Origin: Acanthaster planci
Taxonomy: Eukaryota; Echinodermata; Asteroidea; Valvatida; Acanthasteridae
Assembly: GCF_001949145.1 (NCBI RefSeq)
Contig: NW_019091355.1
Span: 804,083-868,082, forward strand
Direction of reading: 5' to 3'
Length of the DNA stretch: 64,000 bases
Position numbers and translations under genes: made by a program. The notes under the pieces were generated by a model. The model did no database searches and had not been told where the DNA came from. It worked only from the letters and a program-made list of their open reading frames with translations. This document shows positions 49,909 through 62,190 of the stretch, piece after piece. Position 1 is the stretch's first letter. The number at the start of each line of letters is the position of its first letter.

Positions 49909-50592
49909 GACTTTAATGACCGCGACCGAGTCTTTTATTAATGAGGCTATGCATATTGGCGCATGACATGTTTAATATTTTGAGAAATCAAAAGCAAACG
50001 TGCTGAATATTATTGTCAATGTTTTTACCTGTATTTGTCGCTTAATGGAAACCTAAATTGGAACTCTTAAGGAATCCTTGCGAAGTTGCAGGCGCGTTCT
50101 GAAATATTCTGGAACAGGAATAAAGACTGACACAAATGCAGGATCCTGGTAAACCTCTTTACATGTGAACGTTTATTGTTTATTAATTAAAATTTTGGGC
50201 CCTCATGTTATTGCAATTCTGTTATTGCAATTAAAATTAATGAAAACTTATAAAAACGAAATTTTTGCGGGCAGTTTTGGCTATGTGGGCAACATGGCTA
50301 ATTCGTTCACACGAATGACCTATTCGTTTGCAACGAATTATACAGCTATAATTTATGCAATTCATTAAAATGTTTGGGATGCAAGTGAAAGGTCGACTGA
50401 AGGACTCGATCTGATTGTCCAAGAATCATCTAGAAGTCTCGCCGATCCAGGACTGTTGATTCGAACTTTATTTAGCATTGTGTGTTAGAAAATCTTTCGA
50501 GAATGCACCACGTGTCGCCACTACAGAATAGCTGAGATTGATATTTACATGTTTGTGTATTCTATATTCCATGTAACCACCTTATTTTCAGG
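49909..50592. repeat. Tandem segmental duplication, copy 1
   Basis: Nearly identical over its first 480 bases to 51455-52135, an offset of about 1546 bases. It begins at GACTTTAATGACCGCGACC. It includes material that also resembles lectin B intron 1 (CTCGCCGATCCAG.ACTGTTGATTCG). Confidence 0.8.
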
Positions 50593-50699
50593 TGTTTTTT
50601 TGTGTTTTTTAATACCAGAAACCCTTTGGACAAACGTTGGATATAATAATCGTAAATTCAAGGCTCGGTGGAAATAAATACTTTTCTAATTATTAACAT

Positions 50700-51424
50700 T
50701 TTATTTGTTTCCAATTACGTGGTTTTTCTCCTTTGCAATGCTTGAACTGCGATCTTTTTTTAACCTAGTCATGGAAATTATGCCTGAATGGACCGGCTTT
50801 ACTAGGTCGAAAAGGGGCGACATCTGTCCCTATATAAAATCTTCATTATGAACAATGGAATTGCGCTGAATTTTTTTGTTGGGATATCCGTTACAAATTT
50901 ATTCCTTTAAAAGGAATCCTTTTGAAATCGTAGCTAAATTCTTTTTACCGGTGTGTTCCTGCAATGTTTGAGCACCCTGCGTGTAAAATTGAAGAATAGT
51001 CGAGATTGTTACATCCGGAAGATTGGTGTTAAAAGTATTTATTAGGCACCCAACTTACAAAATTAACATGGTTGTTCCTGATCTCGATGAAATCCTCGTT
51101 TCATACTCATCAGATATGAACTTATTAAATTCATGCATAATTATACAGTGTATTATATTTAAATTCCTGCATACCAAGTGTATTTTCCTACACGGGCATT
51201 GTCAGTGATCGGTAAGGCAATGCGATCATAAACTGATTTCACAATTTAGGCTCATTTGGATCTGATTTTTGTCCTGTGGTCGGCGCAAATAACCTTTTCC
51301 AACTGCACTTCCCTTATGAAATTGAGCAGAGGAACAGAGCCTGAACTCATCTCGTTCCAGGCGGTGATCATCTGGAAGGCCACGAAGCCCCAACACCAAA
51401 ATTACAGCTATACCGATCGTAATA
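50700..51424 (-). pseudogene. Relic of a lectin intron-1/exon-1 segment with a dead signal-peptide exon
   Basis: 50700-51340 aligns with the 3' part of lectin B intron 1 (48950-49550), and 51350-51424 aligns with exon 1. The exon is decayed: the ATG has become ATA, an in-frame TAG follows within a few codons, and the splice donor GAG|GTGAGT has become GAG|ATGAGT. No downstream lectin exons accompany it. Confidence 0.75.
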
Positions 51425-51454
51425 TTCTTCTCTCGGCTTCAACAACTTGTCTTA

Positions 51455-52135
51455 GACTTTAATGACCGCGACCGAGTCTTTTATTAATGAGGCTATGCAT
51501 ATTGGCGCATGACATGTTTAATATTTTGAGAAATCAAAAGCAAACGTGCTGAATATTATTGTCAATGTTTTTACCTGTATTTGTCGCTTAATGGAAACCT
51601 AAATTGGAACTCTTAAGGAATCCTTGCGAAGTTGAAGGCGTGTTCTGAAATATTCTGGAACAGGAATAAAGACTGACACAAATGCAGGATCCTGGTAAAC
51701 CTCTTTACATGTGAACGTTTATTGTTTATTAATCAAAATTTTGGGCCCTCATGTTATTGCAGTTCTGAAAATAGAAGCGAAATAAAATTAATGAAAACTT
51801 ATAAAAACGAAATTTTTGCGGGCAGTTTTGGCTATGTGGGCAACATGACTAATTGGTTCACACGAATGACCTATTCGTTTGCAACGAATTATACAGCTAT
51901 AATTTATGTGATTCATTAAAATGTTTGGGATGCAAGTGAAAGGTCGACTGAAGGACTCGATCTGGTTGAGAATCAATTAGCGACTGATGGCGGAGGACGT
52001 CTCGCCGATCCAGAACTGTTGATTCGAACTTCAATTTTAAGCATATTGTGAGAAATTCTCTCGAGAATGCACCATGTGTGAGATTAATATTTACACGTTT
52101 GTGTATTCTATATTCCATGTAACCACATTATTTCC
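51455..52135. repeat. Tandem segmental duplication, copy 2
   Basis: Second copy of 49909-50592. It loses similarity after about 52130, where another intron-1 fragment starts. Confidence 0.8.
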
Positions 52136-52149
52136 TGAAAATCAAAGGG

Positions 52150-52300
52150 GATTATCCCGCACGGGCAATGTCAGTGATCGGTAAGGCAGTGCGATTATAA
52201 ACTAGTTTCATAATTCACAATGTAGATCCATTTTGATCCGACTTTGCCCTTGGTCGGAAGTTACCTTTTCACAACCGTCCTTCCTTTTGAAGTTGATCTG
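52150..52300. repeat. Second truncated lectin intron-1 fragment
   Basis: Aligns with 49395-49540 (lectin B) and 51170-51330 (relic), around GGGCAATGTCAGTGATCGGTAAGGCA. It stops short of the signal exon. Confidence 0.6.
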
Positions 52301-52774
52301 AGGACACGTACGTTCATTCCCTATAGAGAAAACGTTCCTTACAAGCGCGCATGCGCACTTTGTTTCCAAGCAGACAACAACGGGTTTCCGTGCGAGCAGA
52401 CGACGTTATATCGCGGAATTTTTCAACGACTGACCTCGTAAAATACCAAAGTGCAGCAGCAAAATAAATTTCGGGAGGATCTCAACAAGACATCATGAAC
52501 AACGCACAATCCTCCATAAGTAAGATTTTTAAATAACGGTAAATCTCAGAACAGTATAAAAAAGTGGATTTTACGGACCCTTTCTAACAACAACGAGAAA
52601 AACGAAACTGCTGCTTCCAATTAAACTCACTGTTGATATGGACATGTCGGTGAGTTGCCTGTTACTTCAAACTTAATTGGCCTATTTAATGAAGCAGGCG
52701 GCCGCTCTTCTCACGTTCATGCGTATTTAGAAAAGGAAAATGACAACACAAGATAATGCATGCAAACCGAAGCC

Positions 52775-52780
52775 TTTATT
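52775..52780 (-). terminator. Lectin C poly(A) signal
   Basis: AATAAA on the - strand, aligned with A and B. It lies 1.15 kb past the stop because an element is inserted between them (52913-53370). Confidence 0.5.
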
Positions 52781-52912
52781 ATTTAAAAAAAAAACTTGAA
52801 AGAATATTGAAGTAATTATATACCAACTGTTCACTGTTGGAAAATTGGACTACCACCTATTTTAATTTCTTTCAACAGCCTTAAACTCAAAATTAAGGCA
52901 AAAAAAATAGTC

Positions 52913-53370
52913 GGTCTCTGGTCAGCACGCGCGTCGATTCTGAACACGCGCGTCATTTTTCCCCATTTTTTCCCAAAATTTTCAAACAGCGCCCTCTATT
53001 TCCGCACCGCCTGAATGTTCGCGAGTAGACTGATTCTCGGCCACAAGTCCATAAGTCGTTCGTTCAAGGAACCAGACTAATTCGTGGACAGCTCGTACCC
53101 AGTGATTGATTTGTTACGACTGCGTAATGTTGATGTCGAACACAAACAGTAGACCATGGGTACAAAGTTGCAGCCAACTGGTCAACAACAATGGCGGCAT
53201 GACATGCGACGTGCTACTACTGGCCTTTGCTCTTTGATTAAATATGTCACTCATTTCCGTGTCAATTGCCAGTCTTTAAAACCCAACACTACCCTCCCCC
53301 CAAAAAACTAAAAAAACAAACAAACCTGCATCGCCGCATCAATTCTGGAACTTTGGTCCGACCAGAGACC
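52913..53370. mobile_element. MITE-like insertion in the lectin C 3'UTR
   Basis: Aligning unit C with unit B shows about 480 extra bases here. The ends are inverted, GGTCTCTGGTC on the left and GACCAGAGACC on the right (53360-53370). The right end is followed by a T run and then a G run. It is non-coding. Confidence 0.6.
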
Positions 53371-55499
53371 AAATTTTTTTTGGGGGGGGGGAGGCCTAAG
53401 CAAAAAAATAAATGAAAATAAAAAGGAAGGAAAAGAACAAAAAGAAATAAACATCCCAACTCATACACCTCAACAAACTAAAAAAATAACAAATATATCT
53501 CTATCGTAACTTCTTGACTGTAGTTGGAAATACATTAACGATTGTACTCCGAGTCGCCAAAAATGCTTGCCTTAAATTGACTGTGTCTGTGGTCAAATAT
53601 TTCCTACAATTCAGTTCTTTTCAGATCCACCATTCACATTTTCTTGTCCCATTTGTCGACGTAATTCGCTTACAAAAATTTCAGTATGGTGCCTGCGCGG
53701 TTGATTGTCCCCACTTGGGTGAGCACGCATAAAATAATATCATTGCAAAAGAGAGTTTTTTCGACAAAGTGATTCATCATTTACTTTAATTCAAATGAAC
53801 TCTATATAGCTAGCTCAGCAAAGGGAAGCAGAAATTGAGAAATCAAAAAGATTTGAATGTTGAAATTGAAGATTCGTCATCTAGTCCATTATTGTCATAT
53901 GGGACCGTGTCAATCAGGAATAAATTAGCAATCTGGGCTTGACAGCACTTCCACTGACACCTCACAGAGTTGCAGTGTAGCGGTTCCTGGAATGTCGACG
54001 CTCACGTAGCGTGCCCTCAATGGTCGGTCACATTTAATCTCGATGGTCCCGCCCAACGGCTGGGCTTGACTAGCAGTGATTGGTGCCCCGCATGCCTGGT
54101 TCGCGGTGGCAGTCTCGGATGTCCCAGCGCGAACAATGGCATTTTGCAGACGGTCACCTGCGCACAAAAAAACACTAATCACGTTTAGCAATAGAGTAGG
54201 CCTAATCCATTTTTAAAACGAATTGAGCGCCAACAATTTGCCTGAAAACATTTCATTACATATCCTTTTTGGTATCGAGTTGTTTGCTAAATAGATGAAA
54301 TAAACAGTTGGTATAATGGTCGTTCCAGGACGTGGTTCTTAAATTCAAAGTATTTTGACATACTTACTGCAACAGTCACCACGGTTCAGGATGGTTACCT
54401 TGGTAACGCACTGCTCTCCACCAAGATCGACTTTTCACCAAGGGTGGTTCGAGTTGGTAACTAATGAAAAGAAAATAGAGTTACAAAAATATGTCATTCC
54501 TCCCGAGGGAAAATTTCCTTATTAACTTGAATAGAGTCATGCATATAGTTGTGATTGGAATGTCTGCAGGCGGTACGCGTGTTACCAGAAGGCCCTCAGT
54601 ACCTTATGGGGTTTTTTGTGTGTCAAGCTTTAAAGAAGTCACGTCCAATTCTTCTTAGATACAAGATACTTGAATGTAATATTGGGAAGACATTTTAAGT
54701 TTCCTTTCTTTTGTATTTCCAGCTCCACTGGCTTATAGGGGCGATTTTGATGGGACCTGTATTTCTTCGCAACATAAAACTGAATACAGCCATTCACCGA
54801 GCTCTCACTACATAGTTTAAGGGGAGTCTACGGGCTGCTAGCTTGAACCAAGCATTTAACAATCTTGCCAGTGGTGATCTATTGTAGGTTCCCATTACAA
54901 GTGTCTTACACATCCAGAGGAGATATCATCTTACCAGTGTGCGAGCAGTGCCTGGCGGGGTACAAGATTGCAGATGAACTCCCGTCCACTGCCAAGTCTG
55001 CTGTATAACCCGCACCGTGCGTTGTGCTCTGCTCCGCTGTTTTGCCAACGACGTTGAACGGCTGCGGAACTGTCAACAAATTCAATGATAAGAAATTGAC
55101 TATTGTGTTGTGCTTGACAGATTTCACTGTCTAATATTTTTACGCTTTAGATCAAAATTAATGGATACGGAACCCGAAAAAAGCCTTTTTCAACCATAAC
55201 TTACCGGGGCATTGGCTCAGGGGAATCTCCTCTAATGTAACCTCACAAAGTTGCAGGGTGGCTGACCCAGGGATATCAACACTGACGTAGCGACCTTTCA
55301 GTGCGGGATAGCAGGTGAACTCGATGGTACCGCCCGATGGTGCAGCTTGAGCAGCAGTTACCGGTGAGCCACAGGCCCAGTTCTCTGTGCCGGTGACGCT
55401 GGGACCAACGCGGACAACAGCGCCCTCTAAGCGCTCGCCTGTCAATGGAAATACGGACAGCTATGAGCCCCGAGCTGGACCGAGAGAGGACGCCATGTA

Positions 55500-55650
55500 C
55501 CTTGCAACTGAGGCTTCTTCGGTCGGAACTGTACTTCGCTGGTTCACGAATGACTTATACACGCGTTGGAGTCAAATCGCTCCCAGCAAAATGAACACCC
55601 CTGAACAAGGTGGCTCTTTTCAACCGATGAGGGGGTGCTTCTGCTCAAAT
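55500..55650 (+). repeat. Dispersed repeat R1, copy 2
   Basis: Copy of the repeat at 34966-35120. It sits in lectin C intron 4 just before exon 5, a place where A and B lack it. Confidence 0.55.
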
Positions 55651-58565
55651 CGGATATTGCAATTGCTCCTTGGTTGTTTAAATTGTACCTTCAGTTTAAT
55701 TTGCTGTCATTTTGTTTTTTCTGGTTGCAGTAGATGATATGGTGATACTGATGTAGCCTACTGGTCATTGTTACATGTATTGCAAAGATTGATATAAATT
55801 GTGTTTGGGGCATTTTTGGGGGGCATTTCTTTTAGTACAACAGGTATAGTGCTTGTTGTTGATGTTGTTGTTGTTTTGTTGTTACTCTATTTTGTGTCTT
55901 CCATCTCCAAAGCCTAGAAGTTTCCTGTAATTCCGAAGCTCCCATATACCGAAACAAAGATTTTTCGGTGATACTGGCACCCTTTTTTACAATGGTAAAC
56001 TTCACCAAATATTTATTTTCCTGACGCATTGACAGTGTAAACTGTAACTGTAGTAATTATACACGTACTTAGTTATCAGTCTATTTAGGTTTCTGACTTA
56101 CTGCAGCAGTCACCACGGTTCAGAATGCGGACTTTGCTGATGCAGTGGTTGCTCCCAAGATCGACCATCCACCACGGATCCCTGGCGGCAGTAACTAACC
56201 GGTCAAACAAGCAAAACAGATAATTATAGGCGCTCAAGGAATAAGAAACCCCATCGTATTTACAGATACCAGCTGCTCAGGTGAAGGGTTTGCCCAGTTC
56301 CAAATGGACACTGACCTGAGATATCGCAAGATAACTGAGGGCGCCAGAGCCCAATTGTACTCCACATGGTCAACAACAGCAGCAGAAATGCGCACAACAG
56401 TCGTCAGGAGTCGTGTTTCAGTGATCAACTACAATAACCCTCGTGTGTTGTACAAAAATATAACATTTACTTCCAGACACGTAGGCTGTGCACGTAACAG
56501 TGAACTTGTGTTTTGGATATCGTATGAAAACCGCACAGTAAAAGCTGGGGTTAACTGGACCTAAAATGGCACCTCGAGAGGATTATTCAAAATTGCAGTC
56601 TCAGGATTCTGTGTTTGAAACGGAGAGAGATTGGATTTAATGCGGAAGCTAAACCCCGAAAGACAGTAGTGTTTCCTACTGGTATGCGAGCAGTGCTGTG
56701 ATGGGTACAGATTGGAGGACGAGCTGCCATCAACTGCCTTGTCTGATGAGTATGCACCCAATGTTGAGCTCTGCCAGGTGATCTTGCCAACAATTGGGAG
56801 GTTTGTGGAGTCTGAAGAAAAACAAAACAAAACTTCAAACCGTGAGGCAAACTAAAAACGAATAAACATGTGTGGTGACTGACAACCTACCAGCTTTAAG
56901 GTGCAGTCGTGGCCTGTGAATACACCAAACGTTGTGCAAGAACAACAAAAGCTTCAGGAGTGGTTCTTTTTTCCTTTGTTTGTGATACTTTGAGCAACTA
57001 ACATCCCTTTTCAGATCTTGACAATATAAATAAAGAGTGAAATTAAAACTTGGCGAAGCCTAGACACCATCCTTTCTATGTCCTCAAGGTTTCATTCTAA
57101 TCACATAAACCATTTTTGTAACTTACAAATCTTAGATTTGTCAGATGTGCGTCTATAGAAAGCTCCTTTTTAAATTAACGCATAAGCACCTTTCCATTGT
57201 GGGATATGAAAACCAATAGCGAGAAAAAGCTCATCAGAAAGAGGACACCGTTTCATGTGATTTCCCTCTTTATCCACCGGAATGATCATGCTTCACTGGA
57301 AGTACGTTGATCGACATACCTCCTGACTTCTTGCTTTCTTCAACCTCCTCTTTTAGAACACGCTCCAGCAGGTCCAATTTATCCTGAAAATTTGTTTAAA
57401 AGAGTACACAAAATGCTGCGTGTAAAGATCCCTTCGTACGCTTTTAAATTGTGTACTCTGACAAGTGTGGCACATGGGTGTCGGCAGGATTACACAACCA
57501 TACAGGTTCAATTCTGAGATATTTTCAAGAAGATTGTTTTTTTATCTCCTGCCTTCTTTCCCTTTTGCCCCCTCTATTCTTTGAGGAGAGGGGATGAAGC
57601 CTCCACTGATTTCTTAATACTTGACTGCGTAGGCGCCATCTTTGGACACGTAAAACATGACACATCCGTTTGTTGGATCCTGGCTGTGAGGATTGAAACT
57701 TTGTTGGGCTGTCAACTCATGGTTGAAGGCCAATTCATAGAGCCAAATTAACACCCAGGTTTTCTTTAAATAAAGTGTCCCATATCTTTATTCCACTAAT
57801 TACATGTAATTGATGCTCACTAAAACAACTCGAAAAGCTGGAAAATGACAAACGTAGCGTGCTAGAGGCTGAACCGAACAGGTGGCACCCATCTGTCCAC
57901 CAAACAAAGTCAAGTCACGGATGGATTTCTTGGTACCCGGCCGCTGGCACGAGAGCGATCGAGGTCATGTACATGTACATGTATACGTATTATCTGTGCA
58001 GCGCCCCCTCCCCTCGGGCCCTCACAATGTGGCATTTGCCTGTGAGATCCCTTATCCGGGTGCCTTGGAAAAAAGCGTCGCGCCACCTATTGTGCTGTTC
58101 CAATCACGGCTTTACAAGGGCATACCTCCCTGCAATGCCAACAGGTACACGTTCTTTTCACCCTTCCAAATGGATGGTTTTCCACACCACCATGTTCGCC
58201 AGACAAGGACGAAATCCATTCATCATGAAAAAATGAAATCAATATAATGCCAACAAAATTCAAAACTGATTCTGCCCGAACCCAGCTTTTCAATGTTTTC
58301 AATTATAGTTCTTTGTCGAAGCTCTCAGGAGGCCTAAGATATGTTCAATCGCGTGCAAAGTTCTCCGGACACTCAGACAGGCGATTTTCACGAACCCTGC
58401 AGGCAATTCTACCTTCTGACAAAGGGTAGAGTAAGCCTATTCATTATTGCAAATCTCCAGAGAAAGCAAGGCCACGATTCCTTCAAGTCTTCGTATATCG
58501 GTAAAAGAATCTAGTCTATAGAATATAGTCTATTCGCTATTGAAGGGTCACTTTTTGGATATACC

Positions 58566-58606
58566 NNNNNNNNNNNNNNNNNNNNNNNNNNNNNNNNNNN
58601 NNNNNN
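58566..58606. other. Assembly gap (41 N)
   Basis: Run of N in lectin C intron 1. The true size is unknown. Confidence 0.99.
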
Positions 58607-60056
58607 TCCGTCTCATACCTTGCTGCATATGGCTTTGTAAGGGCATGTTTTTGTCAAACCTGATTGTCAGTCAAGACTTTTTTGTCAAATTCGAACGATA
58701 GTCTTCTTTTTGTGTATCATATCAATTAGCTGAATAATACCACTTTAAAATCAAATTTCAACTTGTCGAACTAAAATCCATGTTCAGTGGACCTTTCGTT
58801 AATTAGCTTGCTTTCCCATGGGCGGCTAATATTTGCAGAAAAGTTACTCTGGGTCAGTCAGAGGTAAGCCAGGCAAGGAACAAGGTGAATTTTTTGTCGT
58901 TACTTTTTATTTCGTTTGCACAAATTACTTATTCATTTGCATGAATGCTTGGCGATTTATTGAGACTTTCTGGATTTCTCTTTACTTTTGTGCCAGCAGC
59001 CAGTTAAGTTTGCCAACTACCTGTAGGCATAAATTATGTGACAAAACAAGAGAAAGGTCTGCGGACGGATTCGTTCAGATTTCCACGAATAAACTAGCGC
59101 CTATTGCAGGTCCAGAACTGTTGATCCGGACTTCATTTAGTGAAAAATTCTCTCGAGAATGCACCAAGTTTCACCGCTATAGCAAATGAGATTGAAAGAT
59201 AGACGATTTATGTAACTGGATTCTTTTCGGAATGCTTTTCATACAGAAACAGAGATACAAAACAAAAAGCAGCCGTAAATTCGAAGACAAATCATGCCTG
59301 TCCCCTGTGCAATATTGAATTTCTTTCAAGTCACGTGATTTTTTCCCCCTTTACAAGGACTGCAGTTCCTCACGTGACAGAAATTTGACCGGTGTGGGTA
59401 GGTTTTATAGGGGCAACATCTGTCCATATATCAGATCTTTACCACAAAAAGATGGATTGCAACAAAACCTCTTATATGTGCTTCGCATATCCGTACAAAA
59501 TATTTCTTTGAAAGGTCTCCTTTTAGAATGGGAGTCATTACATTTTTCAGACACTGGTCTCTCGAGATCGATAGGCCTACACCTTTAGATCGACACCAGA
59601 AAAAAGTATCTCTCTGGCACGTAACTTTACCAAAATTGGCGTGCTGGTTGCTAATTTCTATGAAATTCTCTTTTTGTACTTATCAGACGTGAGCTCTTTG
59701 AATTCGCGCATGTACCGTGTCCCACAGCAAGGTAGTGTGACCACTGACTTGGTTTGTAATGCAGGCCCTTAGAAACCAGACTTATTTCCGAAGTTGAAAA
59801 TCACTTTTCCAACTGTGCTTTCCTTTTGAAATTGAGCGAAGAAACACGGCCTGAACTCACCCCATTCCAGGCGGTGGTCATCTGGAAGCCCACGAGTCCC
59901 AACACCAAGACAACAGCAGCTAGCGATCTCAACATTCTTCTTTCGACTTCGGAAACTTGTCAGAGAGTCAATGGAGCCGACCCAAGCAGATACACTCAGC
60001 TCTAGGGAAGACGAGTGAAGCAAACCACCAGAATGCGGGAGTGGCCCAATGCAATG

Positions 60057-60064
60057 TATTTAAA
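60057..60064 (-). promoter_or_regulatory. TATA-like site of lectin C
   Basis: TTTAAATA on the - strand at the place aligned with the TATAAA of lectin A, upstream of the CCCATAATAT block shared by all three genes. Confidence 0.35.
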
Positions 60065-60956
60065 AGCAAAGAGCTTATATCCCATAATATTTTGCGTGAT
60101 GAAAATAGTACCATTATCCAACGGCCTTTCGTGCCACCGAGACCAAGTTTCATTGTCATTCTAAGGTCAAGTTTTTGGGGGATTACGGCCGTTTTCATTG
60201 GAGGCTATGCATGTCGGTGAATAGCTGCATATCATTGTCAACGTTTCCCTGCATGAAATTATAAATAGCGACACCCGAGAGAGATTGGTTTTATCTCACA
60301 TCATAAGCTATGATGGTCACACTGTGCGTATTGTGTTACAAATAAAAAAAACACACTCACAAACTTTGTTGAGTCTGTAGTGCGTCCGATATTCTGTTTT
60401 TGATGTTTTACTGTGACAGACGGGACATTTCAAGTTCGAATATTAACTCCGTTACAGTATTGTTTGCTGTGCTCTGTAATTAACCTACATGTACGTCTCG
60501 TCAGTTTTGATGGTAAGTATTTCAAGGCGTGGTGGGGATAAGGGCTGGTGTTCGATGTCGGTATCGAGTGGTATTGGAACGAGTAAGATGACAATTCCTG
60601 TCACGCTGTACAAGAACGCCATCTGGTTGCTTCAAGGTTAAGAGGGAGAGGCAAGCAGAGTAAGCGAGCCGTGTTTTCACAAAGGCCAAACAAGTTCCTC
60701 AAGTTACAATGATGAAATTCTACTCTTTCAAAGTTAGGTGTGCCAATACAAGCATGGCATATTTAAATGGAAATAGAATGCACTTGAGTAATACCTTAGT
60801 TCTGTCGTAACAACTGTTCATAGTCAAGCAAAATGTGGGTTGAAACACTATCATGCCGACCAAACGTCGGACAAGCCGGTCGAGGACGTTCGAGGCGATC
60901 AACAAAAAAGAAGGTATAACATTAAAACTGAGATTGTGATTGGTAAATCCTTAAAC

Positions 60957-60962
60957 TTTATT
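60957..60962 (-). terminator. NTR gene poly(A) signal candidate
   Basis: AATAAA on the - strand about 450 bases past the stop at 61409. Confidence 0.35.
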
Positions 60963-61278
60963 CGTGAATAAAACATTTTCTGGTATAATTCCTGATCCCC
61001 CCCACGCACAAGGCATCTCTCTCTTGTCTTTATACCTTGCCAGTCTGCAAACACAGCTGACATTGCTAGCATGTGTCCTCCGTGGCTCGTCACCAGCTGG
61101 CTATTCATGGGGTTGTTTTGGAAGAAAAAAATGGCACACCGAACCCCGAAACATTGAGAATATAAGTATTAGGATTCAAACGTAAGGTTGACATTTTGCT
61201 GGATGATCCAGGACCAATGAAATAATTCAGTTCATTGTAGAAGTATAATAAAATAATAGTAAATAACAAACTATGGAG

Positions 61279-61318
61279 GGCATTACGTTTCGATCCTAGC
61301 AGAATCTTTCTCAAAGGT
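61279..61318. repeat. Copy of the STAMBP-intron repeat arm
   Basis: CCTAGCAGAATCTTTCTCAA with the preceding GGAGGGC...GTTTCGAT matches the complement of 16269-16310 and the 16229 arm. It lies in the 3' region of the NTR gene. Confidence 0.45.
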
Positions 61319-61408
61319 ATTAGTAAAGTTAATTTCGGGCAAGGTTTCAAATACTCTTATATCGTTACTTGAATTGAAGTGATGGTCTTGCGATTACTAG
61401 CCTACTAC

Positions 61409-61869
61409 TTAGACTGTCGGAGCATCGCAAATGTACGCTTTGTCTACCTGCTCCATGATGTGTGCAGTGGCTGCCTCGGCCCCGCTTTGGAAGTTAACAT
61501 TCCACACCCGCAGCCCACCGCGGTACTCACCAGCCAGCACCACGTAGGTCTCGGTTAGCTCGACGTCTGTACGCGAGCACTGCCACCCATCACTGCCGAA
61601 CCTGGACACATTGACGGTCTTCGTCACTGGCAAGCCCCCTCCGCAGTCTTGTAAACGCACTCGACGTCGAAAGTGACGCTGTAGAAGCCGCAGTTTAGTT
61701 GGCCTAACGACAAGACTCGGTAGATGGACCTGGCTCTCCCCTTGAACGCCACAGGTGCTTGCGACATTCGCTCCACGATCCCCTGGGGTGGGGTAGGGAT
61801 ATACATGCATGCTGAGCACAAACCCACAGCAAAAATGAGAAACACTGCCTTGATGGTCGCTTTCTCCAT
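61409..61869 (-). CDS. Secreted single-NTR-domain protein, frame broken by one base
   Basis: The start at 61869 gives a signal peptide (AVFLIFAVGLCSA) followed by Cys. The body then looks like a netrin/TIMP-type NTR module: an initial Cys, VAFKGRARSIYRV, TFDVECVYK, then WQCS, YVVLAGEYRGGLRVWN and a final ICDAPTV. The first part runs to a TGA at 61626-61624. The rest is in the -1 frame and ends at 61409. The switch falls at a run of five G (61639-61635 on the - strand), where one more G would keep the frame as ...KTAEG-GLPVTK.... An indel in the run, real or from sequencing, is therefore likely. NTR modules bind proteases or growth factors; the target here is unknown. A 5' non-coding exon ends at 62137 and the intron ends before 61885. 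Confidence 0.75.
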
Positions 61870-62136
61870 CACTGTATCGTCTATCCTGTGGGAGGAACAC
61901 TGAGAGATCATCATAATGAAAATTGTAGTTTGACAGCTGGAAAGGCCTACTTTTCGTCACTAAAAGAATAAACTCGTTTGCCCCTCATTTGCAAGGAACC
62001 TGTCTGAAATCACCCTCGATTACGTACATGACTCCTCGGAACCCAGTAATCTGGAATGATAATCTACATGCTCAAATGTAATTGCATGGAAATTAACCAG
62101 TGACGCATTTTCTATTGATAATTTAATCATACTTAC

Positions 62137-62165
62137 CGAAGTTTCTGGCGGCACTTGGAAATCTG
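62137..62165 (-). other. 5' non-coding exon of the NTR gene
   Basis: Donor TTCG|GTAAGTATG at 62137/62136 faces an acceptor (TCCTCCCACAG) at 61886 just before the coding start. The TATA box sits about 30 bases upstream of the inferred transcription start. Confidence 0.5.
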
Positions 62166-62190
62166 CTCTTGATGTGACAGTTACACTGAC

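Larger units (their letters stand above)
53925..59935 (-). pseudogene. Two-domain F-type lectin, gene C, with premature stop
   Basis: All eight exons are present with intact splice sites: 59935-59861, 57383-57320, 56811-56680, 56194-56102, 55438-55205, 55069-54935, 54460-54368 and 54157-53925. In exon 7 the second Trp codon of the conserved PWWK is TGA (54437-54435), where A and B have TGG. Translation would end at 252 aa, after domain 1 and about a third of domain 2. The last two-thirds, including the second Arg-Gly-Asp site, would be lost. The stop lies 67 bases before the last exon junction, so nonsense-mediated decay is possible. Domain 1 keeps its full sugar-site motif. It is either a recent pseudogene, a segregating null allele or a truncated one-domain lectin. 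The rest of the gene shows no decay. Confidence 0.85.

Noticed and set aside
57859-58247. Two overlapping open frames of about 120 codons on the + strand
   Set aside because: They lie in lectin C intron 1 with no family similarity or splice support.
61409-61869. TIMP (metalloproteinase inhibitor)
   Set aside because: The NTR pattern fits, but the N-terminal Cys-x-Cys and the C-terminal TIMP subdomain are absent, so only a generic NTR protein can be claimed.
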